Assembly: GCF_001436415.1 (NCBI RefSeq)
Contig: NZ_AYZB01000058.1
Span: 62,001-126,000 of the forward strand
Reading direction: 5' to 3'
DNA: 64,000 bases
Origin: Latilactobacillus graminis DSM 20719
GTDB lineage: Bacteria; Bacillota; Bacilli; Lactobacillales; Lactobacillaceae
Positions 1 through 9,356 of this stretch are shown in pieces; the first letter of the stretch is position 1; every line of letters begins with the position of its first letter. A program made the translations under genes and the position numbers. The notes beneath the pieces were generated by a model. That model saw only the letters and a program-made list of their open reading frames with translations, was not told the origin of the DNA and searched no databases.

Positions 1-662
1 GTCTGTTTGTTAGCTTCAGCTTCAAGAATATTGGCTTCTTTTAATCCTTCAGCTTTACGAATGGCTGCGGCTTTAAGTCCTTCAGCTTCCATAATATTGG
101 CTTCTTTTTCACGCGAAGCGCGGAGTAGTTTATTCATTGATTCTTGAATATCGTGGGCTACTTGAATCGAATCGATATTGACACGATCGACATTCAGACC
201 ATAACCAGCGGTAACTGTGCTTAGTTGTTCAAAAAGCGTTTGATTAATTTTTTCAGTCCCGTTTAAAACATCATTTAAATCCATGTTGCCGATAATTCCG
301 CGTAATTGGGCCCGAGTATCTTGAACCATACTTAAAACGGAATCTTTATTTTTATAGACATATGCATTAACATCGGTAATGTGATATTTAATCGTTTCTG
401 AAATCATAACGACTACATTATCTTTAGTAATCACTTCTTGTTCAGCAACTTTTAATGGAATTTGTTTCATGTTGACGATTTCCGTGATGTGGAAGATGAA
501 GGGCATCACAAAATGAAATCCAGGATTGAGAGTTTTAACATAAACGCCTAAGCGCTCCAAAATACCCACTTCTCCAGTGTGAATTAATGCAAATGATGAA
601 AAGAGGGCGACTGCAATCATCACCAAAACGACAATTAATAAAATACTGATAAAAATATTCAT
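1..662 (-). CDS. SPFH/Band 7 (stomatin-like) membrane protein, C-terminus cut by window edge
   Basis: The visible part is the N-terminal ~220 residues. It opens with one hydrophobic segment (about residues 2-24), followed by a Band 7 domain with the typical phrases GVYVKTLNPGFHFVMPF and TKDNVVVMISETIKYHITD. It then enters an Ala/Glu/Lys-rich coiled-coil stretch (ASREKEANIMEAEGLKAAA) that runs off the window. Such proteins assemble as membrane scaffolds and are often encoded beside NfeD proteins. A clear AAAGGAG ribosome site lies just before the ATG. The gene directly upstream on the same strand (686-880) looks like a short NfeD domain, which supports an operon. The family is certain; the specific role is unknown. 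Confidence 0.9.
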   Translation of the reverse strand, partial: MNIFISILLIVVLVMIAVALFSSFALIHTGEVGILERLGVYVKTLNPGFHFVMPFIFHITEIVNMKQIPLKVAEQEVITKDNVVVMISETIKYHITDVNAYVYKNKDSVLSMVQDTRAQLRGIIGNMDLNDVLNGTEKINQTLFEQLSTVTAGYGLNVDRVNIDSIQVAHDIQESMNKLLRASREKEANIMEAEGLKAAAIRKAEGLKEANILEAEANKQ

Positions 663-685
663 ACGATAAACTCCTTTGGTCTGGT

Positions 686-880
686 TTAATAATCCAGAAT
701 ATTATGGTGTGCTGTCACGATTAAGGCTAAAGGTGTAACGGCGGTGATGATAACGCAAAGACCAGGACTCGCGGCTCCTTGTACTTGGTAATGGTAACGA
801 ATGCCAAAAAAATTGATCACGCCAGTTTGTTTAGCGTCTGGTAAAGTAAATGTTAATCCCACTAAGCGTTCATCTAACAT
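686..880 (-). CDS. Short NfeD-like (OB-fold) domain protein, 64 aa
   Basis: A small protein with a strong AAGGAGG ribosome site 5-6 nt before its ATG, sitting 23 bp upstream of the SPFH gene. The spacing of glycines and hydrophobics (LVGLTFTLPDAKQTGVINF, then G-x-RYHY, GAASPG, V-x-I-x-x-V) resembles the C-terminal NfeD domain, where a Leu-x-Pro-x-Gly start, a G-x-x-Y strand and a Gly-turn precede the last strand. Full NfeD proteins carry membrane segments before this domain; here only the domain remains. The NfeD assignment rests on pattern reading plus the SPFH neighbour and is moderate. Otherwise it would be a conserved hypothetical protein. Confidence 0.6.
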   Translation of the reverse strand: MLDERLVGLTFTLPDAKQTGVINFFGIRYHYQVQGAASPGLCVIITAVTPLALIVTAHHNILDY

Positions 881-1026
881 ATTCTGCCTCCTTATTGGTA
901 TTGTATCTGATTGTCAATAAAAGACAACTTTAAGTGACAGAAAGAACAAAACTGTCAGGTTACTTGTCTCGGGTACTTGAAGATAGTACACTGAGTGTAC
1001 TAAAGTTGAAAGCGGAGGAAGTAAAG

Positions 1027-1776
1027 ATGCGTCGGAAGGTTACGCCAATTTTTAAAGACAGTTTCCAAAAGCGTTATTGGCGGCAGATGATAGTGATTAC
1101 CGTTGTACTTTGTCTAGGTTTAGGCGCTGTATTTTGGTGGTTACACCAGCGTTCTGATCGACCAAGCGAATTACAATATCCAATTTTAGGTATGCAATTG
1201 AGTCAAACCGATGGTTATCAAGATTTTAATGATTTAAAAAAAGAGGGCCTGCAGTTTGTTTATCTAAAGGCGACAGAAGGTGCTAGTTATAAAGATGATA
1301 ATTTTGATACGAATTATAGTCGCGCAAATGGATCTGGTCTGAGCGTTGGAATTTTTCATTTTTTTAGTTTTGATAGTTCCCCCAAGCGCCAAGCCGACCA
1401 ATTATTTAAGGCCGTTGGTCAGCAGACGGGTAAGCTACCGATTATGATTTATCTTGACGATTATAACGACTACGCTCAACAACCACCGAAGAAAAAGAAA
1501 ACACAAGCATCACTGGCACAGCTGGTTGCTTTAATTAATCAACATTATCAACAAGACTGTATTATCGGCGGTGAACCAGTGTTGCTCAGACGCTATGTGC
1601 CACAAAACGGTACTTATCCATTATGGCAGGTAACACGCACACGACCAACGTTGACAACCAAGAGTGGGTTTTGGCAATATACAACTGGTAGCCCAATCCC
1701 CAAGAGTAATCGCCAAACTGATTACCAGTTAGCCGTATTCACAGGATCGAAGCACCAATGGCAACTACTAAAATAA
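1027..1776 (+). CDS. Membrane-anchored GH25-like (lysozyme-family) protein, probably with altered active site
   Basis: The start was set at the ATG preceded by GCGGAGGAAG rather than at an in-frame upstream ATG. An N-terminal membrane segment (about residues 21-39) is followed by a GH25 fold signature: YLKATEG (about 79-85), GIFHFFSF (108-115) and WQYTTG (216-221). Family members usually have G-x-D near the start of the domain and a D-x-E pair on a central strand. Here the first site reads GMQLS (residues 55-59) and the second LPIMIYLDDY (137-146), so the usual acids are not evidently in place. It may be a binding or regulatory protein rather than an active muramidase. It is monocistronic, ending at a shared terminator. 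Confidence 0.75.
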   Translation: MRRKVTPIFKDSFQKRYWRQMIVITVVLCLGLGAVFWWLHQRSDRPSELQYPILGMQLSQTDGYQDFNDLKKEGLQFVYLKATEGASYKDDNFDTNYSRANGSGLSVGIFHFFSFDSSPKRQADQLFKAVGQQTGKLPIMIYLDDYNDYAQQPPKKKKTQASLAQLVALINQHYQQDCIIGGEPVLLRRYVPQNGTYPLWQVTRTRPTLTTKSGFWQYTTGSPIPKSNRQTDYQLAVFTGSKHQWQLLK

Positions 1777-1912
1777 GCAAGTCATAGAATGAGATATTTA
1801 AACATAGCACAGCTCTTGGGATGATTATTAGTCGCGGTAGTTGAGGAATCAATCATTGTAATTATGATCGTCAAACTTTAATCGCTAATGATTGTAAACG
1901 CCGCGCATATTA

Positions 1913-1960
1913 AACAAAGCCGGCACAACATTTTTGTTGTGGCGGCTTTGTTAGTAATTA
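1913..1960. terminator. Bidirectional intrinsic terminator
   Basis: A long inverted repeat (ACAAAGCCGGCACAACA pairing with the mirror half around a TTTTT loop) lies between the convergent GH25-like and DUF4828 genes. It can serve both. Confidence 0.7.
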
Positions 1961-2302
1961 TTTAATTGGATAATCCATATCCTCGGCTTCATCATAGATG
2001 GAAACAGGTCGTTGATCTTCACAAGTAATCTTTAATTGGTACCCGTAGTGGTCAAGAAAAACCAACTCATGTTCAGTGAGTGAAATAACCTTGCCGCTTA
2101 ACGGTTTATGGTCAATTTGTACCAGTAAATTCGGTGTGATTTCTAAGGTGTGTGTTTTTCGCGTTTGGGTGTCGTTAAAAGACCAATGTCCTGCATAAAA
2201 ACGCGCCACTTTTGCTGCCTGCGTGGTTCGAATTTTTTGCTGATACTGGTGAATTGTTTGATTCAAAATTGCCTGTGGTCTTTGAAATTTAAAAAAATGC
2301 AT
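1958..2302 (-). CDS. DUF4828-family conserved protein
   Basis: This 114-residue soluble protein has a basic N-terminal helix (IHQYQQKIRTTQAAK) followed by a beta-rich domain (GHWSFNDTQTRKTHTLEI, LVQIDHKPLSGKVISL, LVFLDHYGYQLKI). From recall of the family it matches DUF4828, a small lactobacillar group with no known function. It is divergently placed from the oxidoreductase gene and convergent with the GH25-like gene. I cannot assign a role; the family call is moderate. Confidence 0.65.
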   Translation of the reverse strand: MHFFKFQRPQAILNQTIHQYQQKIRTTQAAKVARFYAGHWSFNDTQTRKTHTLEITPNLLVQIDHKPLSGKVISLTEHELVFLDHYGYQLKITCEDQRPVSIYDEAEDMDYPIK

Positions 2303-2503
2303 AAGTCACACCCCGATTAACTATTATTCTACCACGAAAAAGTTAGTTTGCGGGCAATTAATTATCGGACTTAAGACGGATTTTTTAAAATAGGTTAAGA
2401 GACTGAATAATTACGGGTGGGGATGATTGTAAAAATTCTTTTCAATAGGTTTTTACCCCCAAATCCCGTATACTAACAGTATCAAATAAGGGAGCTGATT
2501 GAA

Positions 2504-3496
2504 ATGCAAACACTTGGGATTATTGGAACTAACTGGATTACGGGGCAATTTGTTGATGCAGCCCGCGAATCGGGCTCATTTACGTTAACGGCCGTTTATT
2601 CACGAACAATGGAAAAGGCAGACCAGTTCAAGACGAAGTATCATGCCCCAGAAGCGACTAGCTATACGGACTTAGCTGGGTTTATGAATGCGAGTGAATT
2701 TGAAACCGTCTACATTGCATCGCCCAACAGCCTGCACTTTGAACAAGCGAAGCAAGCGATTTTAGCAGGCAAAAATGTCATCGTCGAAAAGCCAGCGTTT
2801 AGTAATCCGACTGAGATGGCAGCCATGCAGACGTTATTAAAGCAACATCCGGACCAATTTTTATTCGAAGCAGCACGTCACATTCATGAGGCGAACTTCA
2901 AAATTGTTCAACAGGCCATCAATGAATTACCTACAATCAATGGCGCAACACTGAGCTATATGAAGTATTCATCGCGTTATGACGCTGTTTTAGCGGGTGA
3001 AGAGCCGAATATTTTCTCACCACACTTTTCAGGCGGGGCGTTACAAGATCTCGGTGTGTATGTGGTGTATGATGCCGTCAGCTGGTTCGGTGTGCCTGAT
3101 TCGGTCGATTATCAAGCCGAATTGTTACCAACCGGGGTTGATGGCAAAGGGGTGGCCACCTTACGTTATCCCACCTTTAACGTTACCTTGATTTTTGGCA
3201 AAACCGTTGATTCGTACTTAACGTCTGAAATTTATGGTGGTCAAACCACGATTGTGATCGATAATGCAGGGACCATTGGCAAAGTTGAACGCTACAGCGA
3301 AGGTGGGCAAAAGATTGCGTCACTAGGGGAACCATCACTTGCTAATCCAATGATTGCTGAAGCGGAAAATTTTGCGACGATGATTGCTAATCATGACACA
3401 AAACGGTATCATGAATTGTTACAACTAAGTGAATCGGTCAATCAAGTTTTATATCAATTAAGACAATCGGCCGGAATAATATTTGCTGCAGATTAA
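2504..3496 (+). CDS. Gfo/Idh/MocA-family NAD(P)-dependent oxidoreductase
   Basis: The 330-residue length is usual for the family. The N-terminal Rossmann fold begins MQTLGIIGTNWITGQFVDAA, followed by VYIASPNSLHFEQA and the family lysine motif VIVEKPAFSN (around residues 95-105), where the lysine is catalytic in relatives. The C-terminal half is the beta-sheet substrate domain. The ribosome site GGGAG sits 8 nt before ATG. The substrate is probably a sugar, polyol or a derivative, but the sequence does not say which. The helicase gene follows 17 bp later and may be co-transcribed. Confidence 0.88.
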   Translation: MQTLGIIGTNWITGQFVDAARESGSFTLTAVYSRTMEKADQFKTKYHAPEATSYTDLAGFMNASEFETVYIASPNSLHFEQAKQAILAGKNVIVEKPAFSNPTEMAAMQTLLKQHPDQFLFEAARHIHEANFKIVQQAINELPTINGATLSYMKYSSRYDAVLAGEEPNIFSPHFSGGALQDLGVYVVYDAVSWFGVPDSVDYQAELLPTGVDGKGVATLRYPTFNVTLIFGKTVDSYLTSEIYGGQTTIVIDNAGTIGKVERYSEGGQKIASLGEPSLANPMIAEAENFATMIANHDTKRYHELLQLSESVNQVLYQLRQSAGIIFAAD

Positions 3497-3513
3497 CACG
3501 ACGGAGGCAATAC

Positions 3514-4851
3514 ATGAGCGTTTCACCATTATTTCAAGCACTATGGGATGAGCAAGGATTTACGGCAATGTCCCCCATTCAAGAAGCAGTTTATCAACCA
3601 TTAAAAAAAGACGAATCAATTCTGGGATTGGCCCCAACCGGCTCAGGGAAAACCCTCGCGTTTTCATTACCCTTATTAGAAAAAATTATGCCAGGCGAAG
3701 GGTTACAAGTATTAATCTTGGCCCCTTCACAGGAATTGGTGATTCAAACCCGGGATGTCATCCAACCTTACGCTAAGGCGATCGACTGCACCGTTCAAGC
3801 GATTACAGGGAAGGCTAATATTAAACGTCAAATCGAACGGCTTAAGGCCAAACCAGAGATTATCGTGGCAACGACTGGGCGATTATTAGAATTGAGCGAA
3901 CAACGGAAAGTGAAATTCCATACACTTCAAGCCATTATTATGGACGAAGCGGATGAATTATTAACGGATAGCGGGCTTTCTGAAACCCGCCATATTGTGC
4001 AAGAAGCTCCCGCCGATGTGCAACTGGGTTTCTTTTCAGCAACATCAACTGATAGCTTACTAGAATTGGAGACATGGTTTGGTGTGCCAATCAAAACGAT
4101 TGACGTACGTGGCATTGATCAGACGGGTGGGGAAGTGCTACATGCATTTATTCCAACTGGGAATGCTCAAAAGGTTAATGTTTTACGTCATTTAGCCCAT
4201 CAAAAGCATTTTAGAGGGTTAGTGATCTTTAATCAGTCAGCACAACTGTTAAAAGCTGCCCAAACATTGAAACATCAAAAAGTCACTTATGCTGCTCTTT
4301 CGGGACAAGGCCGCCAAACTGAACGGCAAAAAGCCTTGAAAGATTTTCGTGAAGGCAAAATCCAACTCTTACTGGCAACGGACGTTGCTGGGCGCGGACT
4401 AGATATTACAGACTTACCATATGTGATTAATTTTGACGTACCAAATGCCAAAATTACTTATATACATCGGGCTGGACGAACAGGCCGTATGGGCCGGGAT
4501 GGGACGGTACTCACATTGGGTAATCAACATGATGGCCGTAATTTACGGAAGTTATTGGCGCCGGAATATGACTTAGTGACGCGATATTTGGTGGGCGATC
4601 ATTTGGAAGCTGAAAAGCCGGTTGCGCCAGCTGGATTGGTTACGTCTGCAGTAGCAACGACTAGTACTGCCGATAGTATGAGAGCAGTCACAGTCACAGA
4701 TCAAACAAGTACACCAGTAACGAGTGTGCGGAAATCTAAAAAAACGCCTGTTCGCCAGCAAGCAGTAGCACCGCTTAAGCCAAAACATAAGAAAAATCGG
4801 CAACGAAATCAGAAAAATAAGGGCTATCACAAGAAAAGTATTGACGGATAG
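3514..4851 (+). CDS. DEAD-box RNA helicase
   Basis: All core helicase motifs are readable: Q-motif region GFTAMSPIQEAV, motif I APTGSGKT, motif II DEAD, motif III SAT, and motif VI HRAGRTGRMG. The two RecA-like domains fill about residues 1-365. The remaining ~80 residues are a Thr/Val/Lys/Arg-rich basic tail (KHKKNRQRNQKNK), typical of RNA-binding extensions. It probably unwinds rRNA or mRNA structure in ribosome assembly or cold adaptation. Shorter than CshA-type enzymes, it fits the CshB-like size class, but I do not assign a symbol. A terminator follows directly. Confidence 0.92.
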   Translation: MSVSPLFQALWDEQGFTAMSPIQEAVYQPLKKDESILGLAPTGSGKTLAFSLPLLEKIMPGEGLQVLILAPSQELVIQTRDVIQPYAKAIDCTVQAITGKANIKRQIERLKAKPEIIVATTGRLLELSEQRKVKFHTLQAIIMDEADELLTDSGLSETRHIVQEAPADVQLGFFSATSTDSLLELETWFGVPIKTIDVRGIDQTGGEVLHAFIPTGNAQKVNVLRHLAHQKHFRGLVIFNQSAQLLKAAQTLKHQKVTYAALSGQGRQTERQKALKDFREGKIQLLLATDVAGRGLDITDLPYVINFDVPNAKITYIHRAGRTGRMGRDGTVLTLGNQHDGRNLRKLLAPEYDLVTRYLVGDHLEAEKPVAPAGLVTSAVATTSTADSMRAVTVTDQTSTPVTSVRKSKKTPVRQQAVAPLKPKHKKNRQRNQKNKGYHKKSIDG

Positions 4852-4868
4852 AGTCCCTCTAAGTAAGC

Positions 4869-4904
4869 GAGAAGCCTTAACGGTGTTGTTAAGGCTTCTT
4901 TTTT
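4869..4904 (+). terminator. Intrinsic terminator after the DEAD-box helicase
   Basis: The stem GAAGCCTTAAC/GTTAAGGCTTC has a short loop and is followed by a run of six T. Confidence 0.9.
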
Positions 4905-4939
4905 GGACTAGTCCGTTTTAATTTAGTGTCAGTAATTAA

Positions 4940-4967
4940 TTGACAAATTTTAGGAAACGATTACAAT
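4940..4967 (+). promoter_or_regulatory. Sigma-A promoter of the beta-glucoside PTS block with overlapping cre-like site
   Basis: TTGACA and TACAAT are separated by 16 bp. A 15-bp cre-like site (TAGGAAACGATTACA, at 4951-4965) differs from WTGNAANCGNWNNCA at one position and covers the spacer and -10. A site there would let CcpA block polymerase, giving glucose repression of the downstream IIA/6-phospho-beta-glucosidase genes. Promoter and site are seen; CcpA control is inferred. A ~180-nt leader follows before the first gene. Confidence 0.7.
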
Positions 4968-5147
4968 ATAAGTAAGGGTTTTCTTTCGCTTCACAAATTG
5001 CGAGAGTGATAAACGCTCACAATCAAGACTCTTTTTATGTCAGCCTTTCAATTAATTGGTTAGGAATTATCTTAATAAGTCTAGACCAATTATTAGGGCT
5101 TGCTGGAATTGGTTCGCGATGAAGACGATCATAGGAGGTGCCATACT

Positions 5148-5480
5148 ATGGCAGAAGAACAGGATTTAGAAGCAATCATGGGGTTAATCATTAATGGTGG
5201 AAATGCTAAAAGTAGCTCAATGGAAGCAATCATGGCCGCTAAGAAAGATGATTTCGAAACAGCTGCCGCTAAACTGGCTGAAGCAGATGCTGCTTTATCA
5301 GAAGCACACAATTCACAAACGGATATGTTAACCAAAGAAGCAAATGGCGATCATGTCCAAGTTACTTTGTTGACAGTGCATTCGCAAGACCATTTAATGA
5401 ATGCGATTACTTTCCGCGATTTAGCAGGTGAAGTCGTTGATGTATATAAGAAGATGGCCGGTTTACCAACTGATAATTAA
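5148..5480 (+). CDS. PTS lactose/cellobiose-family IIA component
   Basis: The start is the ATG 10 nt after AGGAGG, giving 110 residues, the normal length for the trimeric, all-helical IIA-Lac/Chb family. The region TVHSQDHLMNAITF holds the phosphorylatable His of the family (V-H-x-Q-D-H-L-M). It carries phosphate from HPr to a IIB partner for beta-glucosides. No IIB or IIC gene is nearby, so its membrane partner must be encoded elsewhere. DUF3284 and a GH1 6-phospho-beta-glucosidase follow, marking a beta-glucoside locus. Confidence 0.93.
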   Translation: MAEEQDLEAIMGLIINGGNAKSSSMEAIMAAKKDDFETAAAKLAEADAALSEAHNSQTDMLTKEANGDHVQVTLLTVHSQDHLMNAITFRDLAGEVVDVYKKMAGLPTDN

Positions 5481-5495
5481 TTTAACGTCTGCAAG

Positions 5496-5526
5496 AGCGT
5501 CTGGGTGTTTAATACCAGACGCTTTT
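5496..5526 (+). terminator. Intrinsic terminator after PTS IIA
   Basis: A 9-bp stem AGCGTCTGG/CCAGACGCT is followed by TTTT. With the short T-run it may be partial, allowing readthrough into the DUF3284 and GH1 genes. Confidence 0.75.
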
Positions 5527-5564
5527 ACTGAAAGAACGGTAAATGGCATATTGAAAAGAAGAGT

Positions 5565-5996
5565 GTGAATGACATGGAGATTAAATTAAATTTAAAGATG
5601 CCAGCAAGTTATTTTTATCAAAAAATTCTTGAATCAGTTCTGTTCGATATTCGGCAGCAGACAGGCGAGAAGCTACTTGAAACGCAGTTACCCAATTATT
5701 CATATGACAAGCAATTTGGCAAGAATCGGGCAACGTTGAAAATTACGCAATTAATTAAAGATCAGAGCTACCATTATGAAACAACTTCTATACGAGGGAC
5801 TTATCAATCCAGTTATGATATTTTTGCGAATGGGCCTCAATCGATTCAGGTGATTTATCGTGAACAAGCAAAGGCGAATAGTAAATTACAGCAAACCAAT
5901 GATTTATTGATGGGTTTTATTATGGGCTTTATGCGTAAACGCGGCTTTAAGAAGATGTTGAAACAAATTGAAAAAACGTATCAAACGGAACAATAG
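5565..5996 (+). CDS. DUF3284-family protein
   Basis: This 143-residue soluble protein (MEIKLNLKMPASYFYQKILE, later YHYETTSIRGTYQSSYDIF) matches DUF3284 by recall, a family that habitually accompanies PTS cellobiose genes and 6-phospho-beta-glucosidases in lactobacilli. Its function is unknown. The ribosome site AAGAAGAG is weak, and the second ATG at 5574 is an alternative start. The gene sits between the IIA gene and the GH1 gene on the same strand, consistent with a shared role in beta-glucoside use. Confidence 0.75.
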   Translation: MNDMEIKLNLKMPASYFYQKILESVLFDIRQQTGEKLLETQLPNYSYDKQFGKNRATLKITQLIKDQSYHYETTSIRGTYQSSYDIFANGPQSIQVIYREQAKANSKLQQTNDLLMGFIMGFMRKRGFKKMLKQIEKTYQTEQ

Positions 5997-6026
5997 GTAA
6001 CTATTTTGAGAGAAAGTAGGATCTAA

Positions 6027-7475
<1,449 letters not shown>

Positions 7476-7483
7476 GATATTAA

Positions 7484-7533
7484 AAAAAGTACCTTGACGG
7501 TTAGTATTAAGCTAACTGACAAGGTACTTTTAT
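7484..7533 (+). terminator. Intrinsic terminator after the 6-phospho-beta-glucosidase
   Basis: The outer stem AAAAGTACCTTG/CAAGGTACTTTT encloses an inner GTTAG/CTAAC stem. Confidence 0.88.
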
Positions 7534-7660
7534 ATGTGTTGGGGACAAGTTTAATCATGGATATTGGTTGCGAAACAATACGCAAGTTTAATTCGAAATC
7601 AAAATTTATTTAAATTCAACTTTACAATTAAAACAACAGATGCGACAATAATACACATAG

Positions 7661-7734
7661 GCGCTCGTGGCTCAACTGGATAGAGCAATCGCCTCCTAAG
7701 CGATAGGTTGCGAGTTCGATTCTCGCCGGGCGCA
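7661..7734 (+). tRNA. tRNA-Arg (anticodon CCT)
   Basis: A complete cloverleaf is readable. The acceptor GCGCTCG pairs with CGGGCGC, followed by discriminator A. The D-arm contains CTCAACTGGATAGAG. The anticodon stem ATCGC/GCGAT carries loop CTCCTAA, giving anticodon CCT. The T-arm has GTTCGAT. The 3' CCA is not encoded. It decodes the rare AGG codon, which the AT-rich exopolysaccharide genes use more than their neighbours. It is monocistronic with its own terminator. Confidence 0.96.
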
Positions 7735-7754
7735 CTTAGCGTGACGTGGTTGTT

Positions 7755-7785
7755 AAGCACACTGATTAGTCAGTGTGCTTTTTCA
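7755..7785 (+). terminator. Intrinsic terminator after tRNA-Arg
   Basis: The perfect stem AGCACACTGA/TCAGTGTGCT has a 4-5 nt loop and is followed by TTTTT. Confidence 0.92.
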
Positions 7786-7930
7786 GTTCGTAAACCGCCT
7801 TAATTTAATGATTGCGCTTTCACTTTCAGAAAATTCTTAAATATGATTTATATTCGCTGAAAATATGTTAAAATGAACTCGTATTCAAAAATCGCAACGC
7901 AAAAGTTGCAATTAATCTGGAGGCTTTTTC

Positions 7931-8794
7931 ATGTCATTAGTTAATGGTACAGAAATCTTTAAAGCTGCTCGTAAAGGTCATTATGCTGTTGGTGCTTTCA
8001 ACACAAATAACCTTGAATGGACACGTGCGATCTTAGGTGCTGCTCAAGAAACTAACACACCAATCTTGATCCAAACATCAATGGGTGCTGCTAAATATAT
8101 GGGTGGTTACGAATTATGCAAGAACTTGGTTGAACAAACAATCAAGTCAATGAACATCACTGTTCCTGTTATCATGCATTTAGATCACGGTAACTACGAA
8201 GCTGCTAAAGAATGTATCGAAGTTGGTTACAACTCAGTTATGTTTGATGGTCATGATTTACCATTCGAAGAAAACTTAGCCAAGACAAAAGAAATCGTTG
8301 CTTTAGCACATGCTAAAGGTATTTCAGTTGAAGCCGAAGTTGGTTCAATTGGTGGCGAAGAAGATGGTATTATTGGTGCTGGTGAATTAGCTGACGTTGA
8401 AGAAGCTAAACAATTAGCAGCTGCTGGTCCTGATTACTTAGCAGTTGGAATTGGTAACATTCATGGTGTATACCCTGAAAACTGGCAAGGTCTAAGCTTC
8501 GATCGTTTACAAGAATTAGCAGACGTAATCGACTTACCACTTGTGTTACATGGTGGTTCAGGTATTCCTAAGGAACAAATTCTTAAAGCAATCTCAATGG
8601 GAATTTCAAAAGTTAACGTTAATACTGAACAACAAATTGCATGGTCAAAAGCTGTTAAAGAATACTATGCAGAAAACAAAGATCAAGCTGAAAAAGGCTT
8701 CGATCCTCGTAAAGTTCTTGCACCAGGTACAAAAGCAATCAAAGACACAGTTGAATCACGGATTGAATGGTTCGGGACACCAGCTGTTAAATAA
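7931..8794 (+). CDS. fba: Class II fructose-bisphosphate aldolase
   Basis: Zinc-dependent aldolase of glycolysis: fructose-1,6-bisphosphate to DHAP plus glyceraldehyde-3-phosphate. The 287-residue length fits the class IIB (Bacillus-type) enzymes. Metal ligands are visible in VIMHLDHGNY (about residues 80-88), SVEAEVGSIGG, GIGNIHGVY and LVLHGGSGIP; SKVNVNTEQQ binds phosphate. Codon use is strongly biased (GGT, CGT, TTA), as expected of a highly expressed gene. AT-rich promoter sequence and a GGAGG ribosome site precede it. A small inverted repeat GCAAC/GTTGC lies at 7894-7909 just before the ribosome site. Confidence 0.98.
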   Translation: MSLVNGTEIFKAARKGHYAVGAFNTNNLEWTRAILGAAQETNTPILIQTSMGAAKYMGGYELCKNLVEQTIKSMNITVPVIMHLDHGNYEAAKECIEVGYNSVMFDGHDLPFEENLAKTKEIVALAHAKGISVEAEVGSIGGEEDGIIGAGELADVEEAKQLAAAGPDYLAVGIGNIHGVYPENWQGLSFDRLQELADVIDLPLVLHGGSGIPKEQILKAISMGISKVNVNTEQQIAWSKAVKEYYAENKDQAEKGFDPRKVLAPGTKAIKDTVESRIEWFGTPAVK

Positions 8795-8807
8795 TTATGA
8801 TCTTTCA

Positions 8808-8836
8808 AGAGTCCAACTTCGGTTGGGCTTTTTTTG
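8808..8836 (+). terminator. Intrinsic terminator of fba
   Basis: The stem AGTCCAAC/GTTGGGCT has a TTCG tetraloop and a following T7 run. Confidence 0.93.
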
Positions 8837-8859
8837 CGATTGCATACTCGATGGCTAAT

Positions 8860-8897
8860 AAATAAGGCTGACCCAAGCCTGGGTCAGCCTTATTTAT
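8860..8897. terminator. Second hairpin terminator, shared with the convergent SMR gene
   Basis: AATAAGGCTGACCCA pairs with TGGGTCAGCCTTATT around a short loop. It abuts the SMR gene stop codon on the opposite strand, so it can end transcription from both sides. Confidence 0.85.
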
Positions 8898-9220
8898 TAG
8901 TGGCTACTCGTCACTTTAATGCCAATGATGCCGATTACCAGTAAAATAACGAATAACCAAGTTAATAAACTGAGTTGCTCGCGGAACAGGATCACCCCAA
9001 CTAAGATAGCGCCGACTGCACCGATACCAGTCCATACCGGATAGGCGATACTCAGTGGGAGTCCCTTAGTAGCGCGAATCAAGAAAAAGAAACTGACAAG
9101 CATCCCAACCACGGTCAAGAGCGTGTAATTTAGTTTACTAAACCCAGCGCTCATCTTCATCGTGGTTGCCCACCAAACTTCTGCCAAGCCTGCAATCAAT
9201 AAGTTAATCCATGCCATCAA
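8897..9220 (-). CDS. SMR-family exporter, SugE/Gdx-like
   Basis: At 107 residues with four hydrophobic segments this is a small multidrug resistance protein. Features point to the SugE/Gdx branch (guanidinium exporters) rather than EmrE: an N-terminal AGLAEVWWA with the essential Glu (E14 equivalent), K-x-SAGFSKL, and AYPVWTGIGAVGA. SMR proteins work as dimers, exchanging cation for protons. No guanidine riboswitch is visible upstream; the hairpin there is better read as the terminator of the gene before it. Single-gene SMRs of this type may act as homodimers. Confidence 0.87.
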   Translation of the reverse strand: MMAWINLLIAGLAEVWWATTMKMSAGFSKLNYTLLTVVGMLVSFFFLIRATKGLPLSIAYPVWTGIGAVGAILVGVILFREQLSLLTWLFVILLVIGIIGIKVTSSH

Positions 9221-9246
9221 TCGAACCTCCTAATAATATCGGCCAC

Positions 9247-9302
9247 AAAAAAAGGACAGTCAAGCACTTCTTCTTTGACCTAATGAAGTGATTAACTGCC
9301 CG
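9247..9302 (-). terminator. Terminator between the VIT-family gene and the SMR gene
   Basis: On the minus strand a ~16-bp stem (GGCAGTTAATCACTTC with GAAGTGCTTGACTGTC, two mismatches) is followed by T7. It sits after the VIT gene stop and before the SMR ATG, so it could also attenuate readthrough into the exporter gene. Confidence 0.75.
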
Positions 9303-9356
9303 GTGGCAACGATTAAATTAAAATCAGTATAGCAAATTCTAGGCGGGAAGTGAAAT

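Noticed and set aside
4968-5147. LicT/BglG-type antiterminator target in the PTS IIA leader
   Set aside because: The leader is long and has short repeats, but I could not find the usual 30-nt RAT sequence overlapping a terminator.
9247-9302. Guanidine riboswitch upstream of the SMR exporter
   Set aside because: The hairpin has no ACGR loops or ykkC-type motifs and is followed by T7 right after the VIT gene, so it is better read as a terminator.
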